Part shown: positions 50,035 through 57,664 of the stretch, piece after piece
Layout: every line of letters starts with the position of its first letter
Numbering within the stretch: position 1 is the first letter of the stretch
Origin: CAZTDD01 sp964612675
GTDB lineage: Bacteria; Hinthialibacterota; Hinthialibacteria; Hinthialibacterales; JAKPRU01
Length of the DNA stretch: 64,000 bases
Reading direction: 5' to 3'
Assembly: GCA_964612675.1 (NCBI GenBank)
Contig: CAZTDD010000008.1
Location: 39,961 to 103,960, forward strand
Made by a program: the position numbers and the translations under genes
The notes under the pieces: model-generated
Databases searched by the model: none
Told to the model about the DNA's origin: nothing
Seen by the model: only the letters and a program-made list of their open reading frames with translations

Positions 50035-51453
50035 TTGAACCGAATTACGAGACGCGATTTTTGCGCCCGTCTGTCGATAGCGGGCTCGGCTCCATTCTTC
50101 ATTTCGGCCAATCGACATGATGGCGCGGTTCGTGGTCGAAGACCGAATCTTCTTTTCATACTCACGGACGACCAACGACATGACGCGCTGGGGTGCGCCC
50201 AGAGATTCCCGATTATCACACCCACCATGGACGCGCTGGCGGAGCAGGGCATGAGGTTTTCTCATGCCTTTGTGACCACATCAATCTGCAGCCCCAGTCG
50301 AGCATGCTGTCTGACCGGTCGGTACGGCAGCGCGAACGGCGTTCGAGGACTGGGAGATACTCAACTCAACCCGGACGAACGGACATTCGCACACATTCTG
50401 AGTACAGAAGGATACCGAACAGGGTATGTCGGAAAATGGCATCTGAACGGTCCGGAAACACCTTCAGAAGCGGGATTCGATTTCGAGGTCTGGTTTCGTT
50501 CAAACGGCCCGCACTATGACCGTAAGGTTATGGAGCAAGGCGAAGAGAAAACGGCGGAAGGATATATCGAGGATTACCTGGCGAGCCGCTCCATCGAGTT
50601 CATAGAACACGCCGTGAGAGATGACCTGCCTTTCTTACTCCACCATGCCACACAGGTTCCTCATATGGATTCTGATTTCCGTTGGCCCGCTAAGCCGGAA
50701 ACGCTTGCACTATACGACATAAATAAGATGCCGGTTCCGAATAACTGGGAAGACGATCTGGAAGGCAAACCGCCCTATCTAAAAGACTCCAGAAGCCGTC
50801 TGCGTGGAAATCAATACGGTTACCGCGATGCGAAAGCGATTCAAGAACATTTCCGTGATTACTTCGCCGCGATCACCGAGATGGACCGTTCGCTCGGCAG
50901 AATCATCGATGCTTTGGAAAGGCTCGGAATTCGAGAAAACACACTCATCGTGTTGATGGGCGATAATGGTTGGTTTATGGGAGAACACGGATTTACAAGC
51001 AAAGTCCTTGCTTATGAGGAATCGATTCGTGTTCCTTTGATTGTCTGCGGACCGAATGTCCCGCACGGTGTCAGTGATCGATTAGTCCTCAATGTAGATA
51101 TTGCCCCGTCATTGCTGGAGTATGCGGGGGTACCGGTTTCATCAAGGATGCACGGACGAAGCCTGTTGCCGATCCTGGAGGACGGGGAACCACAATGGAG
51201 GGATGTCTTCTTTTATGAAGCACTACAACCGGAACTCGGTTCCTGGCCGATGATGGCTGTGCGTACGCATCGTTGGAAATTGATTCAAACCTTCGATGTG
51301 AATGAACCGTCAAAACTCGTTTTCGAGGAGCTCTATGATCTCCAAACCGATCCGGATGAACTCAAGAATCGGATTGAAACCGAACGCTATGGACCCATTG
51401 TTAAGGAATTGCGACAGAAACTTGAAATTCTAAAACAGAAATTCAGCCGATAA
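50035..51453 (+). CDS. Tat-exported type I sulfatase
   Basis: GGAGGA lies nine bases before a TTG start at 50035; the TTG is supported because the twin-arginine signal TRRDFCARLSIAGSAPFF begins at once. The formylglycine signature is SICSPSRACCLTGR, with Cys as the residue to be modified. RPNLLFILTDDQRHD (metal Asp pair), GYVGKWHLNG and LMGDNGWFMGEHG complete the sulfatase site. The 472-residue length is normal. It would remove sulfate esters from glycans in the periplasm. No formylglycine-generating enzyme is in the window. With the GH29 enzymes this suggests use of sulfated fucose-containing polysaccharide. Confidence 0.92.
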   Translation: MNRITRRDFCARLSIAGSAPFFISANRHDGAVRGRRPNLLFILTDDQRHDALGCAQRFPIITPTMDALAEQGMRFSHAFVTTSICSPSRACCLTGRYGSANGVRGLGDTQLNPDERTFAHILSTEGYRTGYVGKWHLNGPETPSEAGFDFEVWFRSNGPHYDRKVMEQGEEKTAEGYIEDYLASRSIEFIEHAVRDDLPFLLHHATQVPHMDSDFRWPAKPETLALYDINKMPVPNNWEDDLEGKPPYLKDSRSRLRGNQYGYRDAKAIQEHFRDYFAAITEMDRSLGRIIDALERLGIRENTLIVLMGDNGWFMGEHGFTSKVLAYEESIRVPLIVCGPNVPHGVSDRLVLNVDIAPSLLEYAGVPVSSRMHGRSLLPILEDGEPQWRDVFFYEALQPELGSWPMMAVRTHRWKLIQTFDVNEPSKLVFEELYDLQTDPDELKNRIETERYGPIVKELRQKLEILKQKFSR

Positions 51454-51559
51454 AATGAAAGTTCCGTTATCGCTTTAGTGAATGAATTTATTTTCTGTAA
51501 AGACTTCATAAATGGAATAGAAAAAACTTTTTTTGGAAATTCACATTAAGGAAGTGTCT

Positions 51560-52279
51560 ATGAAAAAGGCAAACTCTCTTGAAGCGCAAAAGCGGCTGAG
51601 TCAAATCTCTCGAACGGGTCGTATCGTCGATTTCGACGACCGGCAGTATCTCATCGATGCGATGGGGATCGGCGACATCTGGCGGGTGTTTCGAATTATG
51701 GCGGAATTCGCGGAATCGTTTGAGGTGCTTGCCAGGGTACCCCGCGCGGTGACCGTATTCGGTTCGGCCCGTACGCCCGAAAATCACACGTGGTACGAGA
51801 ACGCCAGGCTTCTCGGACGCCGTCTCGCGGAAAAGGGGCTGGCGGTAATCACCGGTGGTGGACCCGGTGTCATGGAGGCTGCGAATCGCGGGGCGTACGA
51901 GACTGACGGGGTTTCAGTCGGTTTGAATATCGCCCTTCCGAAAGAACAGGAACCGAACCCCTATATCACCACGGGGCTGGATTTTCATTACTTTTTCGTT
52001 CGGAAAGTGATGTTGGTCAAATATTCCTTGGCGGTTGTGATTTTCCCGGGCGGCTTCGGCACACTCGATGAACTCTTCGAGACTCTTACGCTTATTCAGA
52101 CGGAACGAATGCTTGCGTTCCCGGTAATTCTTTTTGACAGCAATTATTGGAACGGTCTGTTGGACTGGGTGAGGGTACGTGTCTTGGAAGATGAGAACAT
52201 CTCTTCCGACGATCTCAACTTACTTCAAGTTGTTGATTCGGTGGATGACATCATGAAGGTCATCGAAACCTTCGACTGA
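51560..52279 (+). CDS. LOG-family protein (cytokinin riboside phosphoribohydrolase-like)
   Basis: AAGGAAG five bases before the ATG at 51560 supports this start, which trims nine codons from the longest frame. VTVFGSARTPENHTWYENAR, AVITGGGPGVMEAANRGA and VVIFPGGFGTLDELFE are the LOG/TIGR00730 signatures; the last, PGGxGTxxE, is the nucleotide site. The 239-residue length fits the long, hexameric subgroup. LOG enzymes cleave the N-glycosidic bond of cytokinin-5'-phosphates or AMP; in bacteria the physiological substrate is often unclear. It stands alone between the sulfatase and GntP genes. Confidence 0.92.
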   Translation: MKKANSLEAQKRLSQISRTGRIVDFDDRQYLIDAMGIGDIWRVFRIMAEFAESFEVLARVPRAVTVFGSARTPENHTWYENARLLGRRLAEKGLAVITGGGPGVMEAANRGAYETDGVSVGLNIALPKEQEPNPYITTGLDFHYFFVRKVMLVKYSLAVVIFPGGFGTLDELFETLTLIQTERMLAFPVILFDSNYWNGLLDWVRVRVLEDENISSDDLNLLQVVDSVDDIMKVIETFD

Positions 52280-52390
52280 ATTTCATCCTTCCAACAGAAA
52301 ACGGTGTCCAACAGAAACCGGGCGACTCACCGTAGATTTATGCTATCCTACCACCGTCTATAGAGATCTTCTGTCCACCGGGGCGCGACT

Positions 52391-53725
52391 ATGTGGCTTC
52401 TCTTTCTTCTGCTGCTCGCTGTTCTGTTCATCATCGTGGCCACAGCCAAACTGCGGCTTCATCCATTTCTCGCTTTGATTGCTGCAGCTTTTGGATTTGG
52501 CCTCTTTGGCGGTCGTCTGACGTTAGAGGAGGTCATTGAATCCATAAATGCCGGATTTGGAGGAACGATCGGATATATTGGCATTGTGATCATCGCGGGC
52601 TCGATTATCGGTTCTTTTCTTGAGAAATCGGGAGGAGCGTACCGGTTGGCGGAACGCACCATTCGAATCACGGGCGAAAAAAATGTGCCGCTTGCAATGA
52701 GTCTGGTGGGCTACTTCGTCAGCATTCCTGTGTTTTGCGATTCGGGTTTTGTGATTCTCTCCCCGCTGAATCGGGGGTTATCCCGCAAGGCGAAAATATC
52801 CATCTCAGGGGGAGCGGTGGCCTTGGCGTTGGGCTTGTATGCTACGCACACGATGGTTCCGCCGACCCCGGGGCCTATTGCAGCCGCGGCCTTGTTGAAA
52901 GCGGATCTGGGTCTCGTGATCCTCTGGGGATTGATTGTAAGTCTCGTTTCTTTGGCTGCGGGGCTTGCTTTTGCGGTGAAATACGCTTCAAAAGTCGAGA
53001 TTACCGATGAAACCGAGATCGGAGACACCGACGCGGAACCGGTGCATGCGCCGTCCACGGGAAAATCGATCCTTCCGATCCTGGTGCCGATCTTACTTAT
53101 TGTTTTGCGTTCCGTGAGCGAACTCCCGTCACATCCCTTCGGCCAGTCCACTTTTGTCTCGGTGATGCAATTCGTCGGCCACCCGGTAGTGGCTCTATTG
53201 CTTGGAGTTGCGTTAGCTTTCAGACTCCCGCAGAAACTGACGCGGGATATGTTGTCGACCCAGGGGTGGGTTGGTGAGGCTTTGATTACCGCTTCGATTA
53301 TCATTGTCATCACCGGCGCCGGGGGAGCATTTGGCAAAGTCCTTCAGGAATCTGGAGTTGCGGACGTGGTTGAGAATCGGTTTGCAGGCGTTCACCTCGG
53401 AATTTGGCTCCCCTTCCTGATTGCCGCCGCTCTCAAGACCGCACAAGGCTCGTCGACCGTGGCCATTACCACCGCGGCGGGCATTATGGTTCCTCTGATC
53501 GAGGCCTTCGGTTTGGATGCTCCGAATGCGAAAGCTCTTGTCGTTGTTGCGATTGGAGCTGGGTCCATGGTAGTGAGTCACGCTAACGACAGTTATTTTT
53601 GGGTGGTGACTCAGTTGTCCGGTATGACGGTCAAGCAGGGCTACAAACTGCAGACTCTCGGGACTCTTATTCAGGGATGCACGGCAGCGGTCACTGTTTG
53701 GCTCATCAGTCTTCTGGTCCTTTAG
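52391..53725 (+). CDS. GntP-family gluconate/organic acid permease
   Basis: The 444-residue protein is hydrophobic along its length, with 11-12 helices and a short acidic loop near 215. FVSIPVFCDSGFVILSPL, ALGLYATHTMVPPTPGPIA, GGAFGKVLQESGVAD and TAQGSSTVAITTAAGIM are the GntP family signatures, and SHANDSYFWVVTQLSGM closes it. GntP-type carriers take up gluconate, glycerate or similar acids with protons. It has no adjacent kinase, so the substrate is not indicated. A strong AT-rich hairpin follows the stop codon. Confidence 0.92.
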   Translation: MWLLFLLLLAVLFIIVATAKLRLHPFLALIAAAFGFGLFGGRLTLEEVIESINAGFGGTIGYIGIVIIAGSIIGSFLEKSGGAYRLAERTIRITGEKNVPLAMSLVGYFVSIPVFCDSGFVILSPLNRGLSRKAKISISGGAVALALGLYATHTMVPPTPGPIAAAALLKADLGLVILWGLIVSLVSLAAGLAFAVKYASKVEITDETEIGDTDAEPVHAPSTGKSILPILVPILLIVLRSVSELPSHPFGQSTFVSVMQFVGHPVVALLLGVALAFRLPQKLTRDMLSTQGWVGEALITASIIIVITGAGGAFGKVLQESGVADVVENRFAGVHLGIWLPFLIAAALKTAQGSSTVAITTAAGIMVPLIEAFGLDAPNAKALVVVAIGAGSMVVSHANDSYFWVVTQLSGMTVKQGYKLQTLGTLIQGCTAAVTVWLISLLVL

Positions 53726-53746
53726 ACGATGCCCCCCTATAGCGAA

Positions 53747-53786
53747 CTGCTTCTATAAATATTTAATCTTCAATATGTTATAGCAG
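53747..53786 (+). terminator. AT-rich hairpin terminator after GntP gene
   Basis: CTGC, TATAA and ATATT (from 53747) pair with AATAT, TTATA and GCAG (to 53786), interrupted by a three-base bulge, and T-rich sequence follows. It begins 22 bases after the stop codon. Confidence 0.5.
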
Positions 53787-53878
53787 ACTGTCTTTTCCAT
53801 GTGGTCCGGCTTGGTTTTGTTCGATTTCTATCGTTCATGATTTCCGGTTTTCCAGACACTTGTAGGTGAATACCAGCC

Positions 53879-53907
53879 TCGACAAGGCGGGATTTGTAAT
53901 TTACTAT
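53879..53907 (+). promoter_or_regulatory. Promoter candidate for the Rrf2 gene
   Basis: TCGACA (53879-53884), a 17-base spacer and TACTAT (53902-53907) lie 30 bases before the ATG; TATACT at 53905-53910 is an alternative -10 box. The tactatactcctaccgg stretch could also be the autoregulatory site typical of Rrf2-type regulators. Confidence 0.4.
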
Positions 53908-53937
53908 ACTCCTACCGGAATACTGGGGGTTTTCATC

Positions 53938-54393
53938 ATGAAACTATCAACTCGGGCAAGGTATTCGATACGCTTGATGGTCTACCTTGCAGACAATGCC
54001 TCGCCGGATAAACCCAGCGGACTCAGTGAGATAGCGAAGAAACAGGACCTGTCGGTTCGTTATCTGGAGCAGTTGGTTGTGCCGCTCAAGAATGCTTCGT
54101 TGATTAAGAGTGTGACGGGGAAACACGGGGGATATTTTCTGGCGCGCGATCCGAAGGAGATTCGCGTGGGGGAAATTGTCGAGGCAGCTATTGGTCCGAT
54201 TAAACTTCTGGATTGTCTGCATCCCAAAAACGAGTGTCGATTTAAGGAGGTTTGCACATCGAGGCGTATGTGGGGCCTGATCAACACGCGGATCACGGAT
54301 GTCCTTTACGATTATGCACTTAGCGATCTTTCGGAAGAGGCCATGATGGCGGCTATTGAGCATACACCCGAGGAGGAGAAGCTGCCTTGTTGA
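53938..54393 (+). CDS. Rrf2-family regulator with three conserved cysteines
   Basis: MKLSTRARYSIRLMVYLA opens the winged helix, followed by GLSEIAKKQDLSVRYLEQLV (recognition region) and GGYFLARDPKEIRVGEIVEA, all typical of Rrf2/IscR. Cys93, Cys100 and Cys106 (LDCLHPKNECRFKEVC) match the C-x6-C-x5-C arrangement that binds an iron-sulfur cluster in IscR and NsrR relatives. It would sense iron-sulfur status, redox state or nitric oxide and regulate transcription. It is encoded about 190 bases before the electron-transfer operon, whose leader has repeated operator-like sequence, so it is a plausible regulator of that operon. Confidence 0.92.
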   Translation: MKLSTRARYSIRLMVYLADNASPDKPSGLSEIAKKQDLSVRYLEQLVVPLKNASLIKSVTGKHGGYFLARDPKEIRVGEIVEAAIGPIKLLDCLHPKNECRFKEVCTSRRMWGLINTRITDVLYDYALSDLSEEAMMAAIEHTPEEEKLPC

Positions 54394-54472
54394 CGCCAAT
54401 TGTAAGGTACACGTCGATGGACGCGCATTTAACTCATTTTTCTGCATTTACATTCAAGAGCCGTGCAAAATC

Positions 54473-54505
54473 TTGCGAGATCTATCGCAATTATGCGCAA
54501 TTATG
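54473..54505 (+). promoter_or_regulatory. Operator-like inverted and tandem repeats before electron-transfer operon
   Basis: TTGCGA-GATCTA-TCGCAA (54473-54490) is a perfect inverted repeat. It overlaps a head-to-tail duplication of CGCAATTATG (54486-54495 and 54496-54505), spaced one helical turn. It lies about 75 bases before the first gene of the operon, just downstream of the Rrf2 gene. Confidence 0.45.
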
Positions 54506-54579
54506 CGGTTTCTTACCACTGACTCGAAGAGGTTCCGATACAGCTATTTCCTCGTCATTCTCACGATAAGGAGGCAAGA

Positions 54580-55533
54580 ATGGGTGGTGCCGTTTTGCTA
54601 CATCTGATCACTTATGTCGCAGTTGCGACATTCCTACTGGGCATTATTTTCCGCTCACTCAAAATCTACAGAATGCCGATGCATGTCCGCTGGGAGTTGT
54701 ATCCGGTGGCGCACGAGGCGGGGGCACGTGCCAAATATGGCGGCTCGATGCTTGAGGATCTCGACTGGTGGACGAAACCGCGTGAGCGGTCTCTTGTGAA
54801 TGAATTGAAAGTGATGATCCCCGAGATGACGTTTCTTGTTGCTCTTTTCGAGCACAACCGGAAGCTGTGGTGGGTCTCCTTTCCTTTTCACTTTGGGCTT
54901 TACCTGTTGGCGGGGACTATCGGGCTCCTGCTGATAGGTGCGGCACTCGGTCTTGCCGGTGTAGCGGTTGATCCGGGTGGAGCATCGTTTATTGGAGCTG
55001 CGGTCTACTACCTGACCCAGGTTGTTGCTGTTTCGGGACTGATATTGGCGACTCTGGGTGCGGCCGGGCTTCTGATTCGACGTTTGACGGACCCCGACCT
55101 GGCGGACTACACAACCGGAGCAACGATTTTCAATCTTGTGTTTTTTCTCGCGACGTTTGCGGTGGCCTGGCTTACGTTTCTTTTTGTCGATCCGGGCTTT
55201 GGTCTCACACGATCGTTTTTCCAAAGTCTGCTTACTTTCGACCTCAGCGAACCAGTTGGCAGCGCTCTTTTGGGTACGGAAATTGTTCTTGCTGTGTTAT
55301 TGATTGCCTATATACCCATGACCCACATGTCTCATTTCTTCATCAAATATTTTACGTACCACAAAATCCGGTGGGACGATGAACCCAATATCAAAGGCGG
55401 TCCGATCGAGAAGAAAATCGGCAAACTGGTCCAATACCCTGTCTCATGGGCCGGCTCCCATATCAAGGCGGACGGCAAAAAGAACTGGGTGGACATCGCC
55501 ACAGAAGAGATAGCGGAAGAGGAGAAGAAGTAA
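54580..55533 (+). CDS. NarI/DsrM-like cytochrome b membrane subunit
   Basis: AAGGAGG lies five bases before the ATG. The 317-residue protein has about six helices. His104 (FPFHFGLYLL), His249 and His252 (MTHMSHFFIKYF) are in the places where NarI- and DsrM-like proteins bind heme b. It would take electrons from menaquinol and pass them to the iron-sulfur partner, encoded one base after its stop codon. The soluble region (about 40-90, YPVAHEAGARAKYGGSM) faces the cytoplasm in related complexes. It is the membrane half of a two-subunit quinol oxidoreductase; the final acceptor is unknown. Confidence 0.88.
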   Translation: MGGAVLLHLITYVAVATFLLGIIFRSLKIYRMPMHVRWELYPVAHEAGARAKYGGSMLEDLDWWTKPRERSLVNELKVMIPEMTFLVALFEHNRKLWWVSFPFHFGLYLLAGTIGLLLIGAALGLAGVAVDPGGASFIGAAVYYLTQVVAVSGLILATLGAAGLLIRRLTDPDLADYTTGATIFNLVFFLATFAVAWLTFLFVDPGFGLTRSFFQSLLTFDLSEPVGSALLGTEIVLAVLLIAYIPMTHMSHFFIKYFTYHKIRWDDEPNIKGGPIEKKIGKLVQYPVSWAGSHIKADGKKNWVDIATEEIAEEEKK

Positions 55534-55534
55534 T

Positions 55535-57157
55535 ATGAGTAGCCGTGTCAAAATCGAAGACATCAGCAAAGAATTGGACCAGCTGACTCATGTCGACGTC
55601 AAGGATCTCCCACGGTTCAGCTGCAATTGCATTTACAACGATGCGGCCAACATCCCCGAATGGAAGCCGATTCCGGACGAGGCGCGGGCGGATTACGAGA
55701 CTTCGCTTGACGATACGGTCGTTCTTTCGGTACCGAAACCGAAAACAAGGGAAGAGGAACAAGATCTCGTGAGGAAATTTCTGTCGGGACTGGAGAAGTT
55801 GTTCAGCGAAGAAAACAATTGGCCGTTTTTGCAGCCGCTGACGCTGTCGATGCAGAACTGCGCGAGATGTCAAACCTGTAACGACGCCTGTCATATCTAT
55901 GAAATGAGCGGGGGCAATCCGGTCTACCGGCCGACGTACCGATCGGAGGTTCTGCGTCGTATTTATTTCAAGTATTTGAAGCCGGGCGGCAGATTCTTCG
56001 GAAGGTGGCAGCACGGCGATATCGACTTGAATTGGAAAACGATTGTCCGGCTGCTTGAACTGGCCTATCGATGCAACTTGTGCCGGCGGTGTGCTCAGAC
56101 GTGTCCTATCGGAGCGGATAACGGGCTTATCGCTCACGAACTGCGGAAACTCTTCAGCCAGGAGTTGGGCATCAGTCCGAAAGAGTTGCATGAAAACGGA
56201 GCCATGCTGCAGCTTCGGGTGGGCTCTTCAACCGGCATGAATCCGCTGGCGGTGAAGGACAACATCGAGTTTATCGATGAGGACACCGCCGAGCGAACCG
56301 GTATCCCCGTTGAAACACCGTGGGATGTAGAGGGCGCGGATGTTCTTCTCATCCACAACGCGGGCGAGATCCTTTCGTGGCCCGAGAATCACGGGGCATT
56401 CGCCACTATCCTTTCGGCCGCCGGAATCAAGTGGACATTGTCTTCCGAATCCCAGGAAGCGCTTGGTTATGACAATATCAATTACGGATTGTTTTACGAT
56501 GACTTTATGTTGACGAAGGTTGCGATCAAGCATGCGAAGGCGGCAGCAAAGCTCAAAGTCAAGAAGATCGTTCTTGGCGAGTGCGGTCATGCGCACAAAG
56601 CTCTCACGATTATTGCCGATCGTGTCCTGACGGGAGATCTCAATATCCCTCGCGAGAGCGCGATGACGCTGATGGAGGACATTGTGTTTTCCGGGAAGAT
56701 ACCGTTCGATCCGTCGCGGAATGATTTCCCGGTCACCCTTCACGATCCCTGCAACCTGGTCCGGCTGATGGGGGTCGTTCAGCCGCAGCGCAGAATCCTT
56801 CAACATATCTGCCCGCAGTTCAGGGAGATGACTCCTCACGGTGTGCATAATTACTGCTGCGGAGGGGGCTCGGGGTTTGCTATCATGTCGGGGTACAATT
56901 TCGAGGACTGGCGCATGCATGTCTCCGGAAGGAAGAAAATGGATCAGATTTTGACCGCTTTCCAAGACGAACTCGATCCATCCGTGCGCAAATATGTCTG
57001 CGCACCCTGTTCGAACTGCAAAGGGCAAATTCGAGACATGATCAAGTATTACGATATGTGGACGAAATGCGGAATCGCGTACGGAGGCCTGGTCGAATTG
57101 ATCGTGAACGCCATGGCCGATGCGCAGCCCGGATTCATTGAATGGGACATGTTCTAA
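55535..57157 (+). CDS. HdrD/DsrK-like iron-sulfur protein (quinol oxidoreductase subunit)
   Basis: Two four-cysteine iron-sulfur motifs are present: Cys109, 112, 115, 119 (NCARCQTCNDACH) and Cys180, 183, 186, 190 (RCNLCRRCAQTCP), each suited to a [4Fe-4S] cluster. C-terminal CCG domains follow with HDPCNLVR, HNYCCGGGSGF and CAPCSNCKGQIRD, the heterodisulfide-reductase HdrD/DsrK pattern. It starts right after the cytochrome b gene, so the pair resembles DsrMK or the HmeCD complex of sulfate reducers and methanogens. Here no dsrAB, sulfate or methane genes are present, so the acceptor could be a thiol, a disulfide or another redox protein. Confidence 0.9.
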   Translation: MSSRVKIEDISKELDQLTHVDVKDLPRFSCNCIYNDAANIPEWKPIPDEARADYETSLDDTVVLSVPKPKTREEEQDLVRKFLSGLEKLFSEENNWPFLQPLTLSMQNCARCQTCNDACHIYEMSGGNPVYRPTYRSEVLRRIYFKYLKPGGRFFGRWQHGDIDLNWKTIVRLLELAYRCNLCRRCAQTCPIGADNGLIAHELRKLFSQELGISPKELHENGAMLQLRVGSSTGMNPLAVKDNIEFIDEDTAERTGIPVETPWDVEGADVLLIHNAGEILSWPENHGAFATILSAAGIKWTLSSESQEALGYDNINYGLFYDDFMLTKVAIKHAKAAAKLKVKKIVLGECGHAHKALTIIADRVLTGDLNIPRESAMTLMEDIVFSGKIPFDPSRNDFPVTLHDPCNLVRLMGVVQPQRRILQHICPQFREMTPHGVHNYCCGGGSGFAIMSGYNFEDWRMHVSGRKKMDQILTAFQDELDPSVRKYVCAPCSNCKGQIRDMIKYYDMWTKCGIAYGGLVELIVNAMADAQPGFIEWDMF

Positions 57158-57227
57158 CTTTGTCTCTCCGGGCGGCATGTATCGTACGCGATCATCGAAT
57201 TGAAAAGGAACACATTCGCGGGAGTCG

Positions 57228-57656
57228 ATGATGATACAACACGAACCAACGAAAGACTCCGAACAGGAAAAGAAGATACTCATTGTCGACGACGAGCCGG
57301 ATGTAATCACCTATCTGGCGACCCTTTTCGAGGATAACGGGTACCGCACGGATGAGGCCAATAACGCCGAGGAAGCAATGGAGCGCGTCCTCGCCGATAA
57401 ACCGAATTTGATCAGCCTCGACATCATGATGCCGAAACAGTCGGGAATCGCGTTTTATCGGAATTTGAAGCTGGATGAACGGACGAGAGATGTACCGGTA
57501 ATTTTTGTGAGCGCCTTCAGCAATCCACAAGATTTTTTCGGTCCGCGGTTTCGGAAATTGATACCAGAGACGACGGTCCCGGAACCGGAAGCGTATGTAG
57601 AGAAGCCTATCGATATACCGAAATTGTTGGGCGTAGTTCAGGACGTGCTTGGATAG
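57228..57656 (+). CDS. Single-domain response regulator
   Basis: Receiver motifs: ILIVDDEPDVITYLATLFED (acidic pocket), LISLDIMMPKQSG (phosphoacceptor Asp), VIFVSAF and YVEKPIDIP (Lys). The loop between the Ser/Thr strand and the Lys strand is extended by about 20 residues (PQDFFGPRFRKLIPETTVPE), which single-domain CheY-like proteins usually lack. No output domain is present. It lies about 70 bases after the iron-sulfur gene and nine bases before the histidine kinase, so it probably belongs to the same operon and relays that kinase. Confidence 0.92.
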   Translation: MMIQHEPTKDSEQEKKILIVDDEPDVITYLATLFEDNGYRTDEANNAEEAMERVLADKPNLISLDIMMPKQSGIAFYRNLKLDERTRDVPVIFVSAFSNPQDFFGPRFRKLIPETTVPEPEAYVEKPIDIPKLLGVVQDVLG

Positions 57657-57664
57657 ATCGACCG

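Noticed and set aside
54580..57157. Dissimilatory sulfate reduction operon (dsrMK)
   Set aside because: The two subunits resemble DsrM and DsrK, but dsrAB, aprAB, dsrC and other sulfate genes are absent from the window.
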